A DNA stretch of 64,000 nt. Source: Cinclus cinclus. Taxonomy: Eukaryota; Chordata; Aves; Passeriformes; Cinclidae. The notes beneath the pieces were generated by a model, which worked only from the letters and a program-made list of their open reading frames with translations, made no database searches and was not told the DNA's origin. The translations under genes and the position numbers were made by a program. Within the stretch, counting starts at the first letter, position 1. The number at the start of each line of letters is the position of its first letter. This document shows positions 49,612 to 62,239 of the stretch, piece by piece. The DNA lies in NCBI RefSeq assembly GCF_963662255.1, contig NC_085055.1, positions 17,966,704 to 18,030,703 on the forward strand, read 5' to 3'.

Positions 49612-51689
49612 AGACTGAGCTGTCTAACCTATTTCCTGGGCCAGTACTGAAGAGAAGCTCTCCTCCCCATCACCTCACCCTGCTTCAAATATTTTATTCT
49701 TACCTGAGAGCTGCTGTAGATCATGGAAGCTGTGGGCAGCCATCAGGAGCTCACAAGGCAGTTTAAGGGCAGTATGGCAAAAGAAAGCCATAGATACACT
49801 CTCAACTTTCAAATATATATCCCTTTTAAGTTTTTGTTAACTCATTGCACACAGGTTTTATTGAAGATATCTAAATTGTAAGATTAAGATTACTGTGCCC
49901 CAAAGCAGTCAAAAGCATGTTATGGGACACTGTGGGCTTGTTCCACCCCTGCAAAGGGAACCAGGACAGGGACCACTCACCATTCTCAGGGCACATGGGC
50001 TCATCTGCCCTCTTCCAAAAACACACTTCCTAGCTTTTCTTGCATCTAAAAAGTTCTATGCATCCGCAGCATTTAAATGACTAAAACCAGTGAGAGCTGG
50101 GTTTCAGAACAGGATCAATACAGGTCAGGCCCTGGTTTTGTGGGTGGCAGTGTTGTCTCTGCAGCATGGGACCTCCTGTTTGAACTGGCAGTGTCAAAAT
50201 ATTTTGATCTGCCCTCTCCCTAAAATTAAACCCTTCCTTGCAATGAAAGTTCCAGCAACAAAAACAGTTTTACAGGGGGTGTTAAGATAATGCAAACCTT
50301 AGTTTAAATGGGAATCAGACCTGGAGTGTGTGTATCAAGGACTATTTGAATTACATTCAGCACTGTTTATGGGTTCTCAGGAGTTGCAGAGCCTGTTAAA
50401 AATGAAATAAAGCTTATGGAAAGGGGGTTATGTTTTCTACTCTGCTGAAAAAAAAAAATACAGAGGAAAACATATTTGTGCCTGTTCAAAGGCTGCCCAA
50501 GGACAGCTTTCATTCTTTGTGACCCAGTTACATTAAATTCTTTCACAAGAACTCCTCAGATACTTATTTAAAAAAGGGGGGGAAAAAGAAAAAAGAAAGG
50601 AAAATACAGATCAGTGCTTCTGATCTTCACTCTGAGGACACACTCAGGCTTGGAGCCATTGACAGATATCTTGCATCCCTTGTTACCTGTACAAAAATTA
50701 AACAAAGCAAGAGATGAGTAGCACTGGATAAGAAATTAACTCTGGCCATGAAACTATTAAATGCCATAGTTTAAGATCATTTTGTTTTTAAGAAAAAGTG
50801 CAGTCAGCTGTAACTTTGTCAGCAAAAGCTGACCTATTGCTCTTACCCTCTTCCTTTGGTATTTTTCTCCCTTTTGGCATAATGTGAGTCCTTTGAGTAT
50901 TTTGTCTGGTGTCACCAGACCTCCCCAGTCCAGCTGAAAGTTTTCACTGGCTTTTGACAGAAGGTAGGAAATTCTGCACTGGGCATACAGTGACAGTGGT
51001 GCTTGTCAGCCAGGAGCCCGATTCCTCCTGAAACTGATGGGATTCAGTGTGCCCTGTGGCTTGAATCCTGACTAGGTGTGTACAGGAGCTGATCCCTCCA
51101 AGATATTGTTGGTAAATGAAGTGTGTTATAGACTTTGTTACATCCTACCTAAGCCCCAAATTAGTCTGTGCTTTGGGGGACAAAAAGTAAAGCTCTTTCT
51201 GCTACTTGGTATTATATCTGACTAATGGTGTTTGGTGCTATTTAAGGAACATGAAGCTGGATGGATTTCTTGGGAATTGTAATATATCCCTTTCTATGTG
51301 CCAGGGCTTCCAGAAGTGAGAGTACACAGAGCTCCAGAGAGCACTGAGCAGCAGTACTGCATGTACACAGAGACAGAAAAAGCCTTCTGTGGAAACCTGA
51401 AGTTCTTCAGCATATCTTCTTGTCAGTGACTGAAGTAGTTGCAAATATTTTATTTTTGGTGATGTTGCTTTCTAACGAAGGAGAAAATGCAAACTAATAA
51501 AGTCTGTTGTAATTGCTTGCTGCAATTTGAAGAAGTTAAAATATTTACTATTCACTATATTAATTCCCCTGACACTGTGCACTATTAGATTTGCCAAAAT
51601 TAAAAAGACTTTAAAAAATTCAATATTTTCTTGATACACTGGATTCTTGTGTTTTTTTCCGTCATGTGAATATTGAGTCATTGATATTT
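49612..51689. other. Gene-free interval
   Basis: No supported gene. Near 51020 the phrase GAGCCCGATTCCTCCTGAAA followed by CTGATGGGATTCAGTG resembles an arm of an old amniote palindromic repeat, too short for a firm call. A purine-rich A/G stretch occurs near 50572-50607. Confidence 0.6.
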
Positions 51690-52030
51690 TATGTGTCACA
51701 CAGTATGGTTGAGATATCAGAGAAAGCTAATGATTTGCATAAGCATCCCAGAGGCATTTTTGGCTTCCCGGCATGCAGAAGCTTTAGCCTGTTGTCTTCA
51801 CACAGAGTCTGCTGTAATGCTGCATGCCAGAGATGATAATTCACTTTGTGAAACATGATCAGAAGAACCTTTATGGAGGTGTGACAGATGCAGCTGTAGC
51901 CATCACTTGAAGCACTTTTCCATAACCTTAAAAATGTGTCTCTTCTGATATTCTTTCTTGATGACTTTTTTAAGTATTGTCGAGTTGCAGCTGTCATGAG
52001 CAATGAAATTCCTAAGAGAGCAAGGAAATA
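51690..52030. promoter_or_regulatory. Candidate enhancer-like block
   Basis: Repeat-free sequence with a perfect POU octamer (ATTTGCAT at 51733-51740 within AATGATTTGCATAAGC), a TALE-like AGCTGTCA near 51988 and several AATG/ATTC cores. A minus-strand frame of 104 codons crosses the block without a recognisable domain. The texture is enhancer-like; it lies just upstream of the stronger candidate at 52.2 kb and may belong to the same cluster. Confidence 0.3.
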
Positions 52031-52229
52031 AAAAGGTTAAAGTGCCCACAGCCACAGTTTCAGGACTTAATTGGACACTAGCTACTCAACTATGAGCATT
52101 CCCCCAAAGAATGCTGGAGTTCTTGCAGGCTTCAAACAATGGAGATGCGTGGGTTGATGCCATCTGCAGCCTAGGGCTGGTGGAACAAAAAGATGTTTGA
52201 AGAAGAGGGGAATTCTCAGAGATATGGTA

Positions 52230-52860
52230 GAATAGGAATGATCTGAAAGTAATCAATCATTAGGGTGACATAAATCACAACACACAAGAGCCCACAGCCA
52301 GGAGATGTCAAATCCCGCCCGCAGCGCATCAGTCTCTCTGGCATCATCACTTTTGTGTGTCGTGCCACTGCTCTTTTGTGGGCCATCAGTTTTGTGGGGT
52401 GATGAAACCCGGGAATGCCGGGCTGGCCCTTGCTGGCTAATGCAGCTTTATGATTGCGCGCCCTAACGTGTACTTGGGGCGCATTCATCCCGTGACCCGA
52501 GCGAACAATCGACCCTGAGCTGGGTGCCAAACCCGCCAGATGTTGCTTGGTCTCATAATTACGTTAGTTCTGTTGCTCCAGTGCAGCAGCATCAAAACAA
52601 TACCAGCCGATCTGGGGCACAAAGAGAGGCTGCAGCTCTCATGTGGTCATCTGGTCCACGCTTGACATTTTTTGCCTAAAGCTCTCAGATGTTAAACTTA
52701 ATTTCTCTTTCTTGATTATAAGCAAAATGATCTGCGCTCAATATTAAAAAAACATTTATCAGCTGGAAAACAGCGAAAGGCATGGCATAAACTCATATAA
52801 ATGTTAATGAAAGGCAGACAAAATTGAGAAATGGTATTTTATTCTTTAGGCTTTGTACAC
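52230..52860. promoter_or_regulatory. CpG-retaining candidate enhancer
   Basis: About fifteen CpGs are packed into roughly 52311-52565 (for example CCCGCCCGCAGCGC, CCCGGGAATGCCGGG, TGATTGCGCGCCC, GACCCGAGCGAACAATCGAC), while the sequence on both sides is AT-rich and CpG-poor. AT-rich homeodomain/PBX-type motifs surround this core (TAATCAATCATTAG, CATAATTACGTTAG, TTAAACTTAATTTC, TCATATAAATGTTAATG). No repeat family is recognised and the 104-codon minus-strand frame shows no domain. The combination fits a deeply conserved developmental enhancer or a small orphan CpG island. It could also be the promoter or first exon of an unrecognised non-coding RNA. Confidence 0.4.
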
Positions 52861-55369
52861 TTTTACTTAAGAGACTCTAGGAGAGGAGGTTAGAACAGGA
52901 TTGAAGGATAAGCGCAAAAAGCACTGTTTTGAAATTTACACCAACCCTTCTTGTTGTTTAAAACACTGGACTGGAAGTTCTGCTAAACGGAACAAGCATA
53001 ATCATCCTTTAACTTATTCCGATATTGATCATCAGATCAATGTAAATCATAAATCCCTTTATTTCAATAGAAAGGTTCCATCTTTCCACTATTGCCCATA
53101 AAAATACTCATGAATTTTTGGCTGCCTAACTCCTCCCAAGTGGTAAAACATAGACCGTGGTGGTTGTCTAATGAGGTCTATTCCTCTGAGTTAGGGTGAT
53201 GGTCGACAGGGCAGTCTGAGCACAAGGCTCCAGGTCCCAGCACAAAAATACTTGAATGCATAGCACTCAAATTATCCTTCACTCTGTCATATCTTTAATT
53301 TGCTAATGCAGAGCTGAAATACAGCAAGGGTGTTTTCATGGCATTTTTGTCAGCCCTCAGCCCAACAGCTCACCGATGGGCACATTGCTCCTTTCCTTCA
53401 CCTGCCTTCCTCTAAAATCTGTGCTTGAGTTGTTCAGCACTGCTGCTGTACATGGGAGCAGTAGGGCTCTGCATAGCCCCCTGTAGTTTCCTGCTTTTTC
53501 AAATAAATTTGGTGACTTCTCATCAGCAGCAACTGTTAAATTACAGCATTTTCCTTCCCTCTCAGTTGTGAGCCAAAACACATATCTCAGACTAGGCACA
53601 AGGAAAATTGTAGTGCAGGACAGGAACTATCAGCTAAAAAGGTTCTCTGGACAATGCAAGTTGGCCTTAGTGTGCCCTGCTAATATTCTCTGTCTTGCAG
53701 TATTTTCATTTTAACTTAGAATATAAAGTCATGCCACATATAAGAGAAATTTTATTTCCTGTACTACTACAGTTTTTTAACATAATGGCCTATGTAGATC
53801 AGTGGGCAAATATTACATCCTAAAGTTTCAAATAATTGCCATCTTTATGTTTCGTATCTGATCTTTAATAAATGTTATTTTACACAGTGCAATTAGACTT
53901 CAGGATGTAAAACTCAGAGTAATCCAGAACCTTTTTGCAGAGCTGGGTATTTTCAGGGTGCACTGACATCTAGATTCTGATCTAACTAATGGCACAAATC
54001 TGAAGCAATTTCCTAGAAATCAGTACAATTACATCAGCACAACCCCCATAAAACTAGGATGAGAGTCAGACCTTTATTTCTTTTCCAGCCTGCTCCAGAG
54101 ATATAGTATTTTCCATTTAGTCAACCAAAGAGAACTGTAAAGGTATAGCAAGAAATGATAGACCTAAATTTTACTATTTAACATATGGGAAACTAGGTTA
54201 TTATTTTACCATAGGCTTACGCAGGAAAAAGAGCATGCTGCAGTAAAATGGAAAAAATTCAACTCAGGTGTTGTATCATGAAATCCAAGGAAGTGACATC
54301 AAAGATTAAACCTGGCCCATTTACTTTTAAGCTGTTTTGTTTAAGTATCAGATTTTATGTCTGGAGATTTTCTCTACTCTGTGAATTTTATTCCTTTTTG
54401 TAAGCATAAAACTGAATAAGGCTCAAGAAGAATTTATTTTGTTGCCTCAGTACCAACATAAGACCCTCACGTTGGCCCTGAAACTCTTTTGACAGTTTTG
54501 GGTGCTGGGTACGGGGCAGCAGCAAGCTGGGGTCAGGGTGCACAGCAAATGTGGCACAGGGTGGTTTTAGCCAAGCAGGGGACAGTTGTTTGTCCCTGGG
54601 GAGCCCTGGCTCTCCTACTGCCAGAGCAGCCCTTGTGTTCCAGTCGTCTGCACTGCCTGGTCACACTGAGACAGTAATTTTGTGTGGGATAATGTTGTCT
54701 CTTGGCCATTGCTCTGTCTGGAAAGGAGAAGTGGGAGTGCCAGTGCTGTCTGGGCAGGCACAGGTGCCATGGTGTCTTCTCACACCCCATGAAGCCACAA
54801 CCTGTTGCCAGCTCTGCTGCCTTCCTGGGCTGAGAATTGTTTCCTTTGATTCATCTCACTAGTTCAGAAGAGTGGCAGAAGATGCTTGGGAAATGACAGG
54901 AAAGCTTCCAAACTCTTGTGGCAGTAAGAACTGAAGGGACACAAAAGGCCTTGCTTTGGTTGATGGTAGCCCCTGGGGAGAGCACATCAGGGTAGGTGAG
55001 GTGGGACAGTGGGGTGACCCATTGACTGCAGGCAGCAAGGTGCCCTGGAAGTCCTTGGGACATGGAGGTCTCCTTTAGGACTCTGCCATGGGCCAGCCCT
55101 CACCCCTGTCCTGGTCTTCTCTGGAACATTTACCTGGACTTTCAGGAGCTGGACAAGTTCACAGCGTGTAGAAAGTCTGGTACTAGTAAGATGTGAATGT
55201 CATGCTAAATTTTGTTCCCAGTTCAAAACTGAAAACTTTTTTTTTGTGGGAAGAAGTTAACTGGAACTGATGAAGTTTCTTTTCATGGATTATTTAAGCA
55301 GGACAAGATGTTGTTAATGCTGAGTTTCTTCCATGTTATTTGGGAAAGTATGTCTGATTATGTAAATTA
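52861..55369. other. Gene-free interval
   Basis: No supported gene. At about 53990-54090 the phrases AATTACATCAGCACAACC and AACTAGGATGAGAGTCAGAC weakly resemble an old amniote repeat with TTACACCAGTGTAA and GAGAGCAGAATC motifs. The GC-richer stretch 54490-54860 holds overlapping frames on both strands only. Confidence 0.6.
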
Positions 55370-55810
55370 AAAGTTGCTGCTTAAAAATATTTTGCTTGAG
55401 AGATTGCAAAGGCAACACAGTAAATGAATTAAGATCAGAGAGTCTTGCTCAAGTGAGAAGATTGCATAAGTAACCGCATGTGTTATTGAAAAATACATAC
55501 TGTTTACAACGTATTCTTGCAAGATCCTTAAATATTTCACTTTGAGGTTTGCTTGATATAAAATATTGCATTTGTTCAAGCTGTCTCGCAGGCTGGGACC
55601 TAAGCTGATTTGCAGCTCCATGCGGGTTAAACCCGCTATGCTGTCCCACTGCAATTTTGGATTTAATTTGGTTAGTTTCCGTCTTTTTAAGAGAAACAAG
55701 AGAGTTTTCAAACCAACAGGCATTGACTGCTTACCTAATTAAAAATGTATCCATCTGCTGGTGGCTGACTTGTTATTCAAAGCATGCAGATCTAAGTAGG
55801 TTGATTTATT
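55370..55810. promoter_or_regulatory. Candidate enhancer with exact palindrome
   Basis: Repeat-free block with a perfect 15-bp palindrome at 55622-55636 (GCGGGTT-A-AACCCGC) that includes two CpGs. Surrounding motifs include GATTGCATAAGTAACCGC, TACCTAATTAAAAATG, TGAATTAAGATCAGAG and GTTGATTTATTTATGA. The minus-strand frame of 118 codons shows no domain. Palindrome and motif density are seen directly; the enhancer role is inferred. Confidence 0.35.
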
Positions 55811-58800
55811 TATGAAGACCTTATGACACTGAGAGATATGCACTCAAAAACATGCAAAAATAAATGTGGCTGCAGATGGGTAGACACACAGAGATCTTTA
55901 TGGGGTTCTAAATAACAGATAGAGAGAATTTGGAAAATGTGCTTTAAAGGGAAGATCCTTTTATGTTGCTTTCACGTGTTTAACATTTAGAGCTCAAATA
56001 ACAGGGCAGCCAGAGAACATGTTGTGAGATAACTCCAGTCTAAATATCCTATAGTGCCTTTTAAGTTGCCACAAGTTTTTTCTGAAAGCTTAGTGTGAGT
56101 GATAGACTCTGAAGCAGATGCATTTTAAGCAATGTTTTATTTAGAGAACACTTTAAAGGGAATTTTAATTAAAGGAGAAAAAATAATTAGCACTCACAAA
56201 CACCATGCATTGGAATCAGGCTAAATGCCGTCTTCTTATATTTGATTTTATTGGTATATTGGTCAATGTCTCCCAAATTAAGTTTCTATGCTCAAGCTTT
56301 GGAAACTTTAAATTCGGATGGATTCATTCTCAATGCTACAAATATTGTTGCAATCCTCAGGTAACATTTATTCATCAGTTTAGGAGCTGTAGGAAGTTCC
56401 CAGTGTGATGGAGCCCTGGGGTGTTTCCACGTGGGGTGTGGAGCTGCTGGCGTCACGCCTCCCATCCTTGCTGGTGCAGATCCACTGCTGTGGCACTTCT
56501 GACACTGATACTGAGGGAGTGATGCCCTCTGAGAGATGCTCAGAGCTCTCTCCAGGAGGCTCTGTGTGCAGGTGGTCTGCATCTGCCACCTGAGAAGTTT
56601 GAGGAGAATGGAGAATGTTGTGTCTGGGACAGCTCTGGAGCAGCTTTATGGCCTCTGGTTCTGTTTAGTGGGTCCTTTAGGTTTTTCCTTCCATCCACGT
56701 GCTTGGCAGCATGTTTATTCAGGTTTTGCACATTTGCATGCTTGTGTTCGTTGGTTTAAAAAAAAAAAAACAAGAATAGACTGAAAATATTTCTTTACAG
56801 ACCACCTTGTCATGCTGGTGTCCTCTTAAATTGAAACTGTCTTGCACTAGATGATAATCTTGTTTTCAGAAGAAATGCATTTCTTATCAAACTATGCATT
56901 GACAATTGTGCTCAGCTTCACAAGAAGATAATTCTCTAATCCCAAGGTCAGTTTAAGCTGATTCCCCAGTATATACACTTTCAGATTCCCTTTAAATTTC
57001 TTTTTGTTTCCATGTCAAGAAAAATATGTGGGTTTTCTAGTGCCAACAAAATATAGAAACATGGTTTGTATGTAGATTAGCTAAGGAGGATATGAGACCA
57101 AGTTGGCTTTTGGTAGGAAGCCATCCTGGCATTTCTTTGGAAAACTTGAGAGATGTTTGGATAATCCTTATACTAACAGATGTCACCACTGGGAATCTGT
57201 TTTACTTTTGCAGCTCTTTGTTTGAGTAGCTTGCTGGCATTTTTTGATATTTTGGAATGGGGCGTGGATGTGTGTGAAACTCAAATAAATCTATATTTTC
57301 TTTTACTTGATTTCTCCCAAAGATATATTTTAATGAAAGCTTCAGATAGCAATCAAGGGGGGGAAAAACCTATAAATTTTGCTATGGGTGTTCCTTTTGT
57401 GCAGAAGGGAGAGGGCAAAAAAATGACCAAGAATCCTTTCCTTTTGTTTCCAACACACTGCAAATGACTGTTTGCTGGTTTTTTGGTCCCGTGCAAGCCC
57501 TGGAAATGGGGGACAAGGGATCACAATGGGTCAAGGCAAATAGTTAGTCACACTCTCTCTTAGAATTGAACCCATTGTTCAAGCAAGGCAAGCAAGTTTT
57601 CCACTACTAATTTTGGTCTGCACTGGAAACTGTGGCCAGTGTGGCTGTGTGAATAAGGATTAGTAATGGTGAGTGGGCACGGGAGGTAGCTGAAGGGGTG
57701 GCATTTTTGTGCCTGTAAAAGCTGTAGTGGCTGCATATTTCTCCCCAAACATAATTTTTTTGCTATTTACCTCAGAAAACTGCAGGACTACTTCACTGGG
57801 AAAAAAAAAATATCACTGGAAATGTCAACTGCATACATGTTAGGAAAGTCTTACAATCAACTGTCTCAGTAAAACAACACCAATGAGTAATTTCTAATGG
57901 AAATCTGGCCTTAAGGTAGAACTCAGGGTGATGTGTCCCTTCTCTCTATTTTTGTTACAGATCTGTGTACAAGAAAATACGCTCAGGGTTTGAGTCAGAC
58001 TTCCATGAAAGGAATGAGATGGTTACTGCTGAAGGAAAACTCAGAGGAAAATGGGATACACAAAAAGTGTCTGCAGCTGGAGAAAAATTGTTTGTGTTGC
58101 TTTTGGTGTAGGAAACAGGAGGAACTAATTTACATATCAGAAATTTAAAACCTCTTAAAATGAGGTTCATGGCTGTGAAACGTGTGATGCAGATATAAGG
58201 CCTGTTTAATCTTTTGTTCTAATGCAACAGAGATGCTCAGCTCCTTGAGAGTGGATTTGAGGTCTGGTTGTTCTAAAAGCTGTGCAAGAATATCTCGGTG
58301 CATGACAAGACCCAGCAGATGGGTATAAATAAAAAGAGAACAAGGAAATACTCTGGCAGTATTGCCCAGCACAGCAAACAACCTTTTCTTTGAACTTTTC
58401 CAATATCAGTGACAGCACTGAGGAAAATAATGGCTGACACTTTTCTAATATAAAAGTGAGAGATTTTTTTTTTCCACTGTCCTTGCAGTTTTTCATCTCT
58501 GTGCCTACTATTTTGCTTACATGAAGTTAATCCAGAATTTGCAGTATTCTGCTATAAAATCAGTGCAAATACTGAACTAGAGCACACACATGTACATATA
58601 CTCACTTCTTCTAGTTAGTAATTCCCTAAAATAGGACAAGTTTCTTAGCTAATAAACAACCATTCTTTGGTATTTACAGGTAACCTGAAATCAGGACAGA
58701 GAAACACAGCCAATCTTCAGATCCTGAGTAAGCTCACCATTACTTAAGGCTGACCAACCTCTAGACCACAAGTTCCACACTTCCTTATGGATGCTACCAC

Positions 58801-60639
58801 AAGGAACTGCACATCTCCATTTTCTTGGCAGCAATGGCACAACAGGCATTAGATGCCTACAGATCTCTCTGACTTTATGTTTATTTAGCATCACTGTTTT
58901 AACGTGGGCAATCACATACATCCAGCTTCAAAAGTGCTGCTGCCAGTGGCTGTTTCAGGAGGTCTGTGTAGGACTCTGAGCAGAGCCCTTCTCCCAGAGG
59001 TAAGCTCACAAAATTAATCTTTCTCCTGTCCTGCGAATGTATCACTCATGCCTGCGTGCATAGAAAAAAATGTACAAATACTTTTCACTTTTTGGAATAA
59101 AAAGCAATGATTTTTTTATTTAATCATAAAGAAGGACAAAGAGCCTGTCCTACTATTAAAAATAGAACACATAAAAAAGAAGGAGGGGTTTGTATTTTTT
59201 TCTTACTTTACAGTTTTCTCCTATATGGTTGCTAATATTTTGTTCATAATAATGGGTGGAGCATCTCAGATAGGATGGTTTAATCTGAGTTAATTAGGAT
59301 TTACACTCTATTAGAAGTGCCAGAAAGCTTCAGTGCTCTGTAGGGAACCTGTCTCTGGTGCAGTTTGATTGGTACCATCATTGCATAAATAATCTCTGAA
59401 AAGATCGCTGACTCTAAACACAGAATAAAAATGAATTAGAGCTCTGACACTCTATTCTTTTCACAGTTTTACAAAACAGACAATTCAAAGATTTTTGCAT
59501 AAAAATTATCTTTATTTGTACTGAACTTTTACTGATGCAATTAAAGTAATGCTTTATTATTTTTTAATAATACCTGCAGTAAATTATGGCAGGAAACCTA
59601 AAATTCCAGTATGAAAAAAAAATCTGAGAAAAGCTTTCTTTTAATTTATATTAATTTTAGATTTATTCTGTTTTCACATGAAGGGCCCAATTCTGCCTAC
59701 ATATTAAGCTGTCAGTAAAATTCAGCTTTCCTTTAGAACAGGCCAGAATCTGGTTCAGAATCTTAAACTCTGACCATATTCTTGACAGAGAAAGTCCAAG
59801 CCCTCCTGACTGATTGTTTTTCCCGGTGCAGAAAAATGGGTGGGTGTTTTTAAGGAAGCCTGGATGCAGTTGGTAGTTTTAGCTTTACCTTTCCAAGGCA
59901 GCTAAGGCTCCTCTGGAGCTGCTGCGGGCAGACTCCCCGCGCTTTTTGGCGGAGCTCTTCGGCTGATGCTTGTTCCATTATTGATGGCACACGCTGCCTC
60001 CGAGGAGCCCTTTGGAGGAGCTGCCCGTGGCCACCTCTGGCTGGTGGCCCTGGCCCTGCCTGAGCTCTCCCAGCAGCGGCATGGCTCCTGTGCCAGGCCC
60101 ACATCTGCATCCCACCAACATCTAATTTCTGGATGCTGACGCCACTCCCAAATGATCCTGGCCGAGTAAGAAGCACAGCTGCTGAGGACAGGCAGTACAG
60201 AGACCGAGATATTCAAAAGCAGTTTGTAATAACTAAGGTGTCTGTTAACCTCCACAGCTTTAAATAACCTTTCAGTGAAACGTGGGCAGGCACGTTCCTC
60301 TCCAGGTTGCCAAGCATCCGTGCACTGCGAACAACCTGCAGCCTTATACAGTTATTTGCTCTGGTTTATTGGTCACGCTTTGACAGGAAAAGCCTGCAGG
60401 TCTCTGCTTGCCCCTGGCCTTGCTGAGGTGAGAGCTGTGGTGAGCTAAGCCGACACCTCTGCTGCAGAGCTGGGAGCTCGCACTGGTTACGTTTGATCGG
60501 CTTATTCGGTGAAGAGCAGTAATACCTGTCCTGGCATTTTGGTGCATTTCTTTCTCTGCTTCATCCCTACTGATTTTACCTTTTGCCAGTGCCCTTTTAT
60601 GTTTATTTATTTTAGGAAACATAATCTGCATTATAAAGG
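55811..60639. other. Gene-free interval with GC-rich islet
   Basis: No supported gene. The islet 59890-60180 is GC-rich with several CpGs (CCCCGCGCTTTTTGGCGGAG, CAGCAGCGGCATGG) and overlapping minus-strand frames of 108 and 117 codons without recognisable domains. A poly(A) run lies near 56758. The rest is AT-rich unique sequence. Confidence 0.6.
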
Positions 60640-61020
60640 CTCCTGGATTTGTAAATAGCTTTGCTGATAGGATTTCCTCTCATGGACCTGGTAACGGCAT
60701 ATTATAAATTTTAGACTAACTATGTGATTTGAGTTGGGTTGCCAGGAACAATGTAATAAAAGATACTACTTCAATTGTCATTAAAATCCTGTTACATTTC
60801 ACTTACGCTTCTCTAGTTTCCCTTAGCACTGCTGGTTAGAAAAGGCAAAAAAATCTATGCATCTGTCTGTCTGCATATTGTCAAGTCACGCCGTGTGCCT
60901 ACTCTGAATAAAGACACTGTCACAGGTCCTGTAATCAGCATCAAGGCAGTAATGAATAGGAAAATCTTCTGATGATGATCATGATTAACAAAAGGAAATG
61001 TAAATAATCTACAGTGCCTA
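60640..61020. promoter_or_regulatory. Candidate enhancer-like block
   Basis: Repeat-free sequence with motifs such as ACAATGTAATAAAAGATAC, CTTCAATTGTCATTAAAATC, CCTGTAATCAGCATC and GATGATGATCATGATTAACA, plus retained CpGs (GGTAACGGCATATT, AAGTCACGCCGTGTGCC). It is directly followed by a long poly(T) run. Enhancer-like texture only. Confidence 0.28.
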
Positions 61021-61028
61021 AAGCTCAC

Positions 61029-61052
61029 TTTTTTTTTTTTTTTTTTTTTTTT
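61029..61052 (+). repeat. Poly(T) run of 24 bases
   Basis: Twenty-four T residues followed by GCAGAG. The T tract plus CAG looks like a 3' splice acceptor on the plus strand, but no downstream exon is recognisable, so it is called as a homopolymer only. On the minus strand it reads as poly(A). Confidence 0.9.
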
Positions 61053-61702
61053 GCAGAGTGGATTTGCAAGTGAGCTATAAACCCGATCCTTTTCTTATTG
61101 AGGTCAGCAGCAAAACTCCTGCTAATTCCAGCTGAAACAAAATCATTCTGCCAGCTTGATGTTTATAGAAATGCATATTACCTTCATGGAGATGTTCTCC
61201 CGCTACGGCTTTTTGTATTACAGCCTGCAACTTCATCTAAAGCAAACACAACCTGAGGAATGAAATCTTACTCATATCAAATAAAAAGCTGTTGTTCTGA
61301 AATAGCTAGCAATAAATTTTGTCAAGTAATCTACTGGCAAACGTTTAATACTCACAGATCCAAAAGAATCAGTAAATCCAGGGAAGGAAAGGCTGGGCAC
61401 ATCTGAGCACTTGTACTGGGAAGGAGCCGGCAGTGACTCTCTGGTGCCAAGCCTGATAAAGGTGCACCTTTGGGGCATGATTTCCTTTGACAATGAGACT
61501 CTGTGTGTGAGTCTTACACTTCCTGAGGTTATTTTACATTCTTGCAAACAGCCAAGTAGTGTGGAAGTTGTGTGGGAGTGGAGTAAATAGGATCAAATTT
61601 TTGTAGGAAAAGGCTTTTCAGAGGAGATGGGTGAATTTTTCCTGCAGGCTGTGGAATTGCATATTAAAGGAAGAGCTTGTGCCGTGCTTCCTCCCCCCAC
61701 TG
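61053..61702. other. Gene-free interval
   Basis: No supported gene or repeat. A 91-codon minus-strand frame (61272-61547) has no recognisable domain. Confidence 0.6.
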
Positions 61703-61746
61703 CTTTTTTTTTTTTTTCTTCTTCTTCTTTCTCCTTTCCCCCTTCT
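61703..61746 (+). repeat. Polypyrimidine tract with (TTC)n core
   Basis: A T14-15 run leads into CTTCTTCTTCTTTCTCCTTT and then CCCCCTTCT. It is a pure pyrimidine mirror-like tract that could form a triplex and that gives long but meaningless open frames on both strands. Confidence 0.85.
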
Positions 61747-62239
61747 AAATGTAGTGCTGGGCCTCAGGAGGCCCATGAACACACAGAGCTTCCTACTGAG
61801 GTTGTCACTTGACTGACAGCAAAAAGCTTCTGGGGAGATGGACGAGCCTGAGTAGGTGGACATAGAAAAATGGAGAATGTAAAGATAAAGTAAAAATAGA
61901 ACCGAATGTTCATCCAAAATAACAGCCCTTTCAAGGGTTTAATGTAACATATAAACGTTGTGTTTGTGGTTGGAAAAAACATAAAGCAACTCTGCATGTA
62001 TAAGCATACATGTGTGTGAGACATTTGATATCCATTCAGTGTTCTGTTAGAAATTCTATTAACTACAGAGATACATCTGAGACAACGCCCTTGTGTCAAT
62101 GCCCAGTTGTTTATACACGAATATATTCCCTCAGTGCTTTAAAATACGAAGGAACAAATTGTGAGTGAACAGGAAATACAACAATATTTCAGTCCTTACA
62201 TTTCAAGATGATTTACAGTCTCTCAGAGGCTCCGTGTTT

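Noticed and set aside
52216..52530. 104-codon minus-strand frame in the CpG-rich block
   Set aside because: Basic-looking composition but no known family. The block fits a regulatory element better than a single small exon without splice sites.
59850..60255. Overlapping minus-strand frames of 108 and 117 codons in a GC-rich islet
   Set aside because: Unrelated translations in two frames and no domain suggest stop depletion by GC content.
61029..61060. T24 followed by GCAG as a splice acceptor
   Set aside because: No exon-like frame or donor follows at a sensible distance. Long T runs occur elsewhere in the window without such context.
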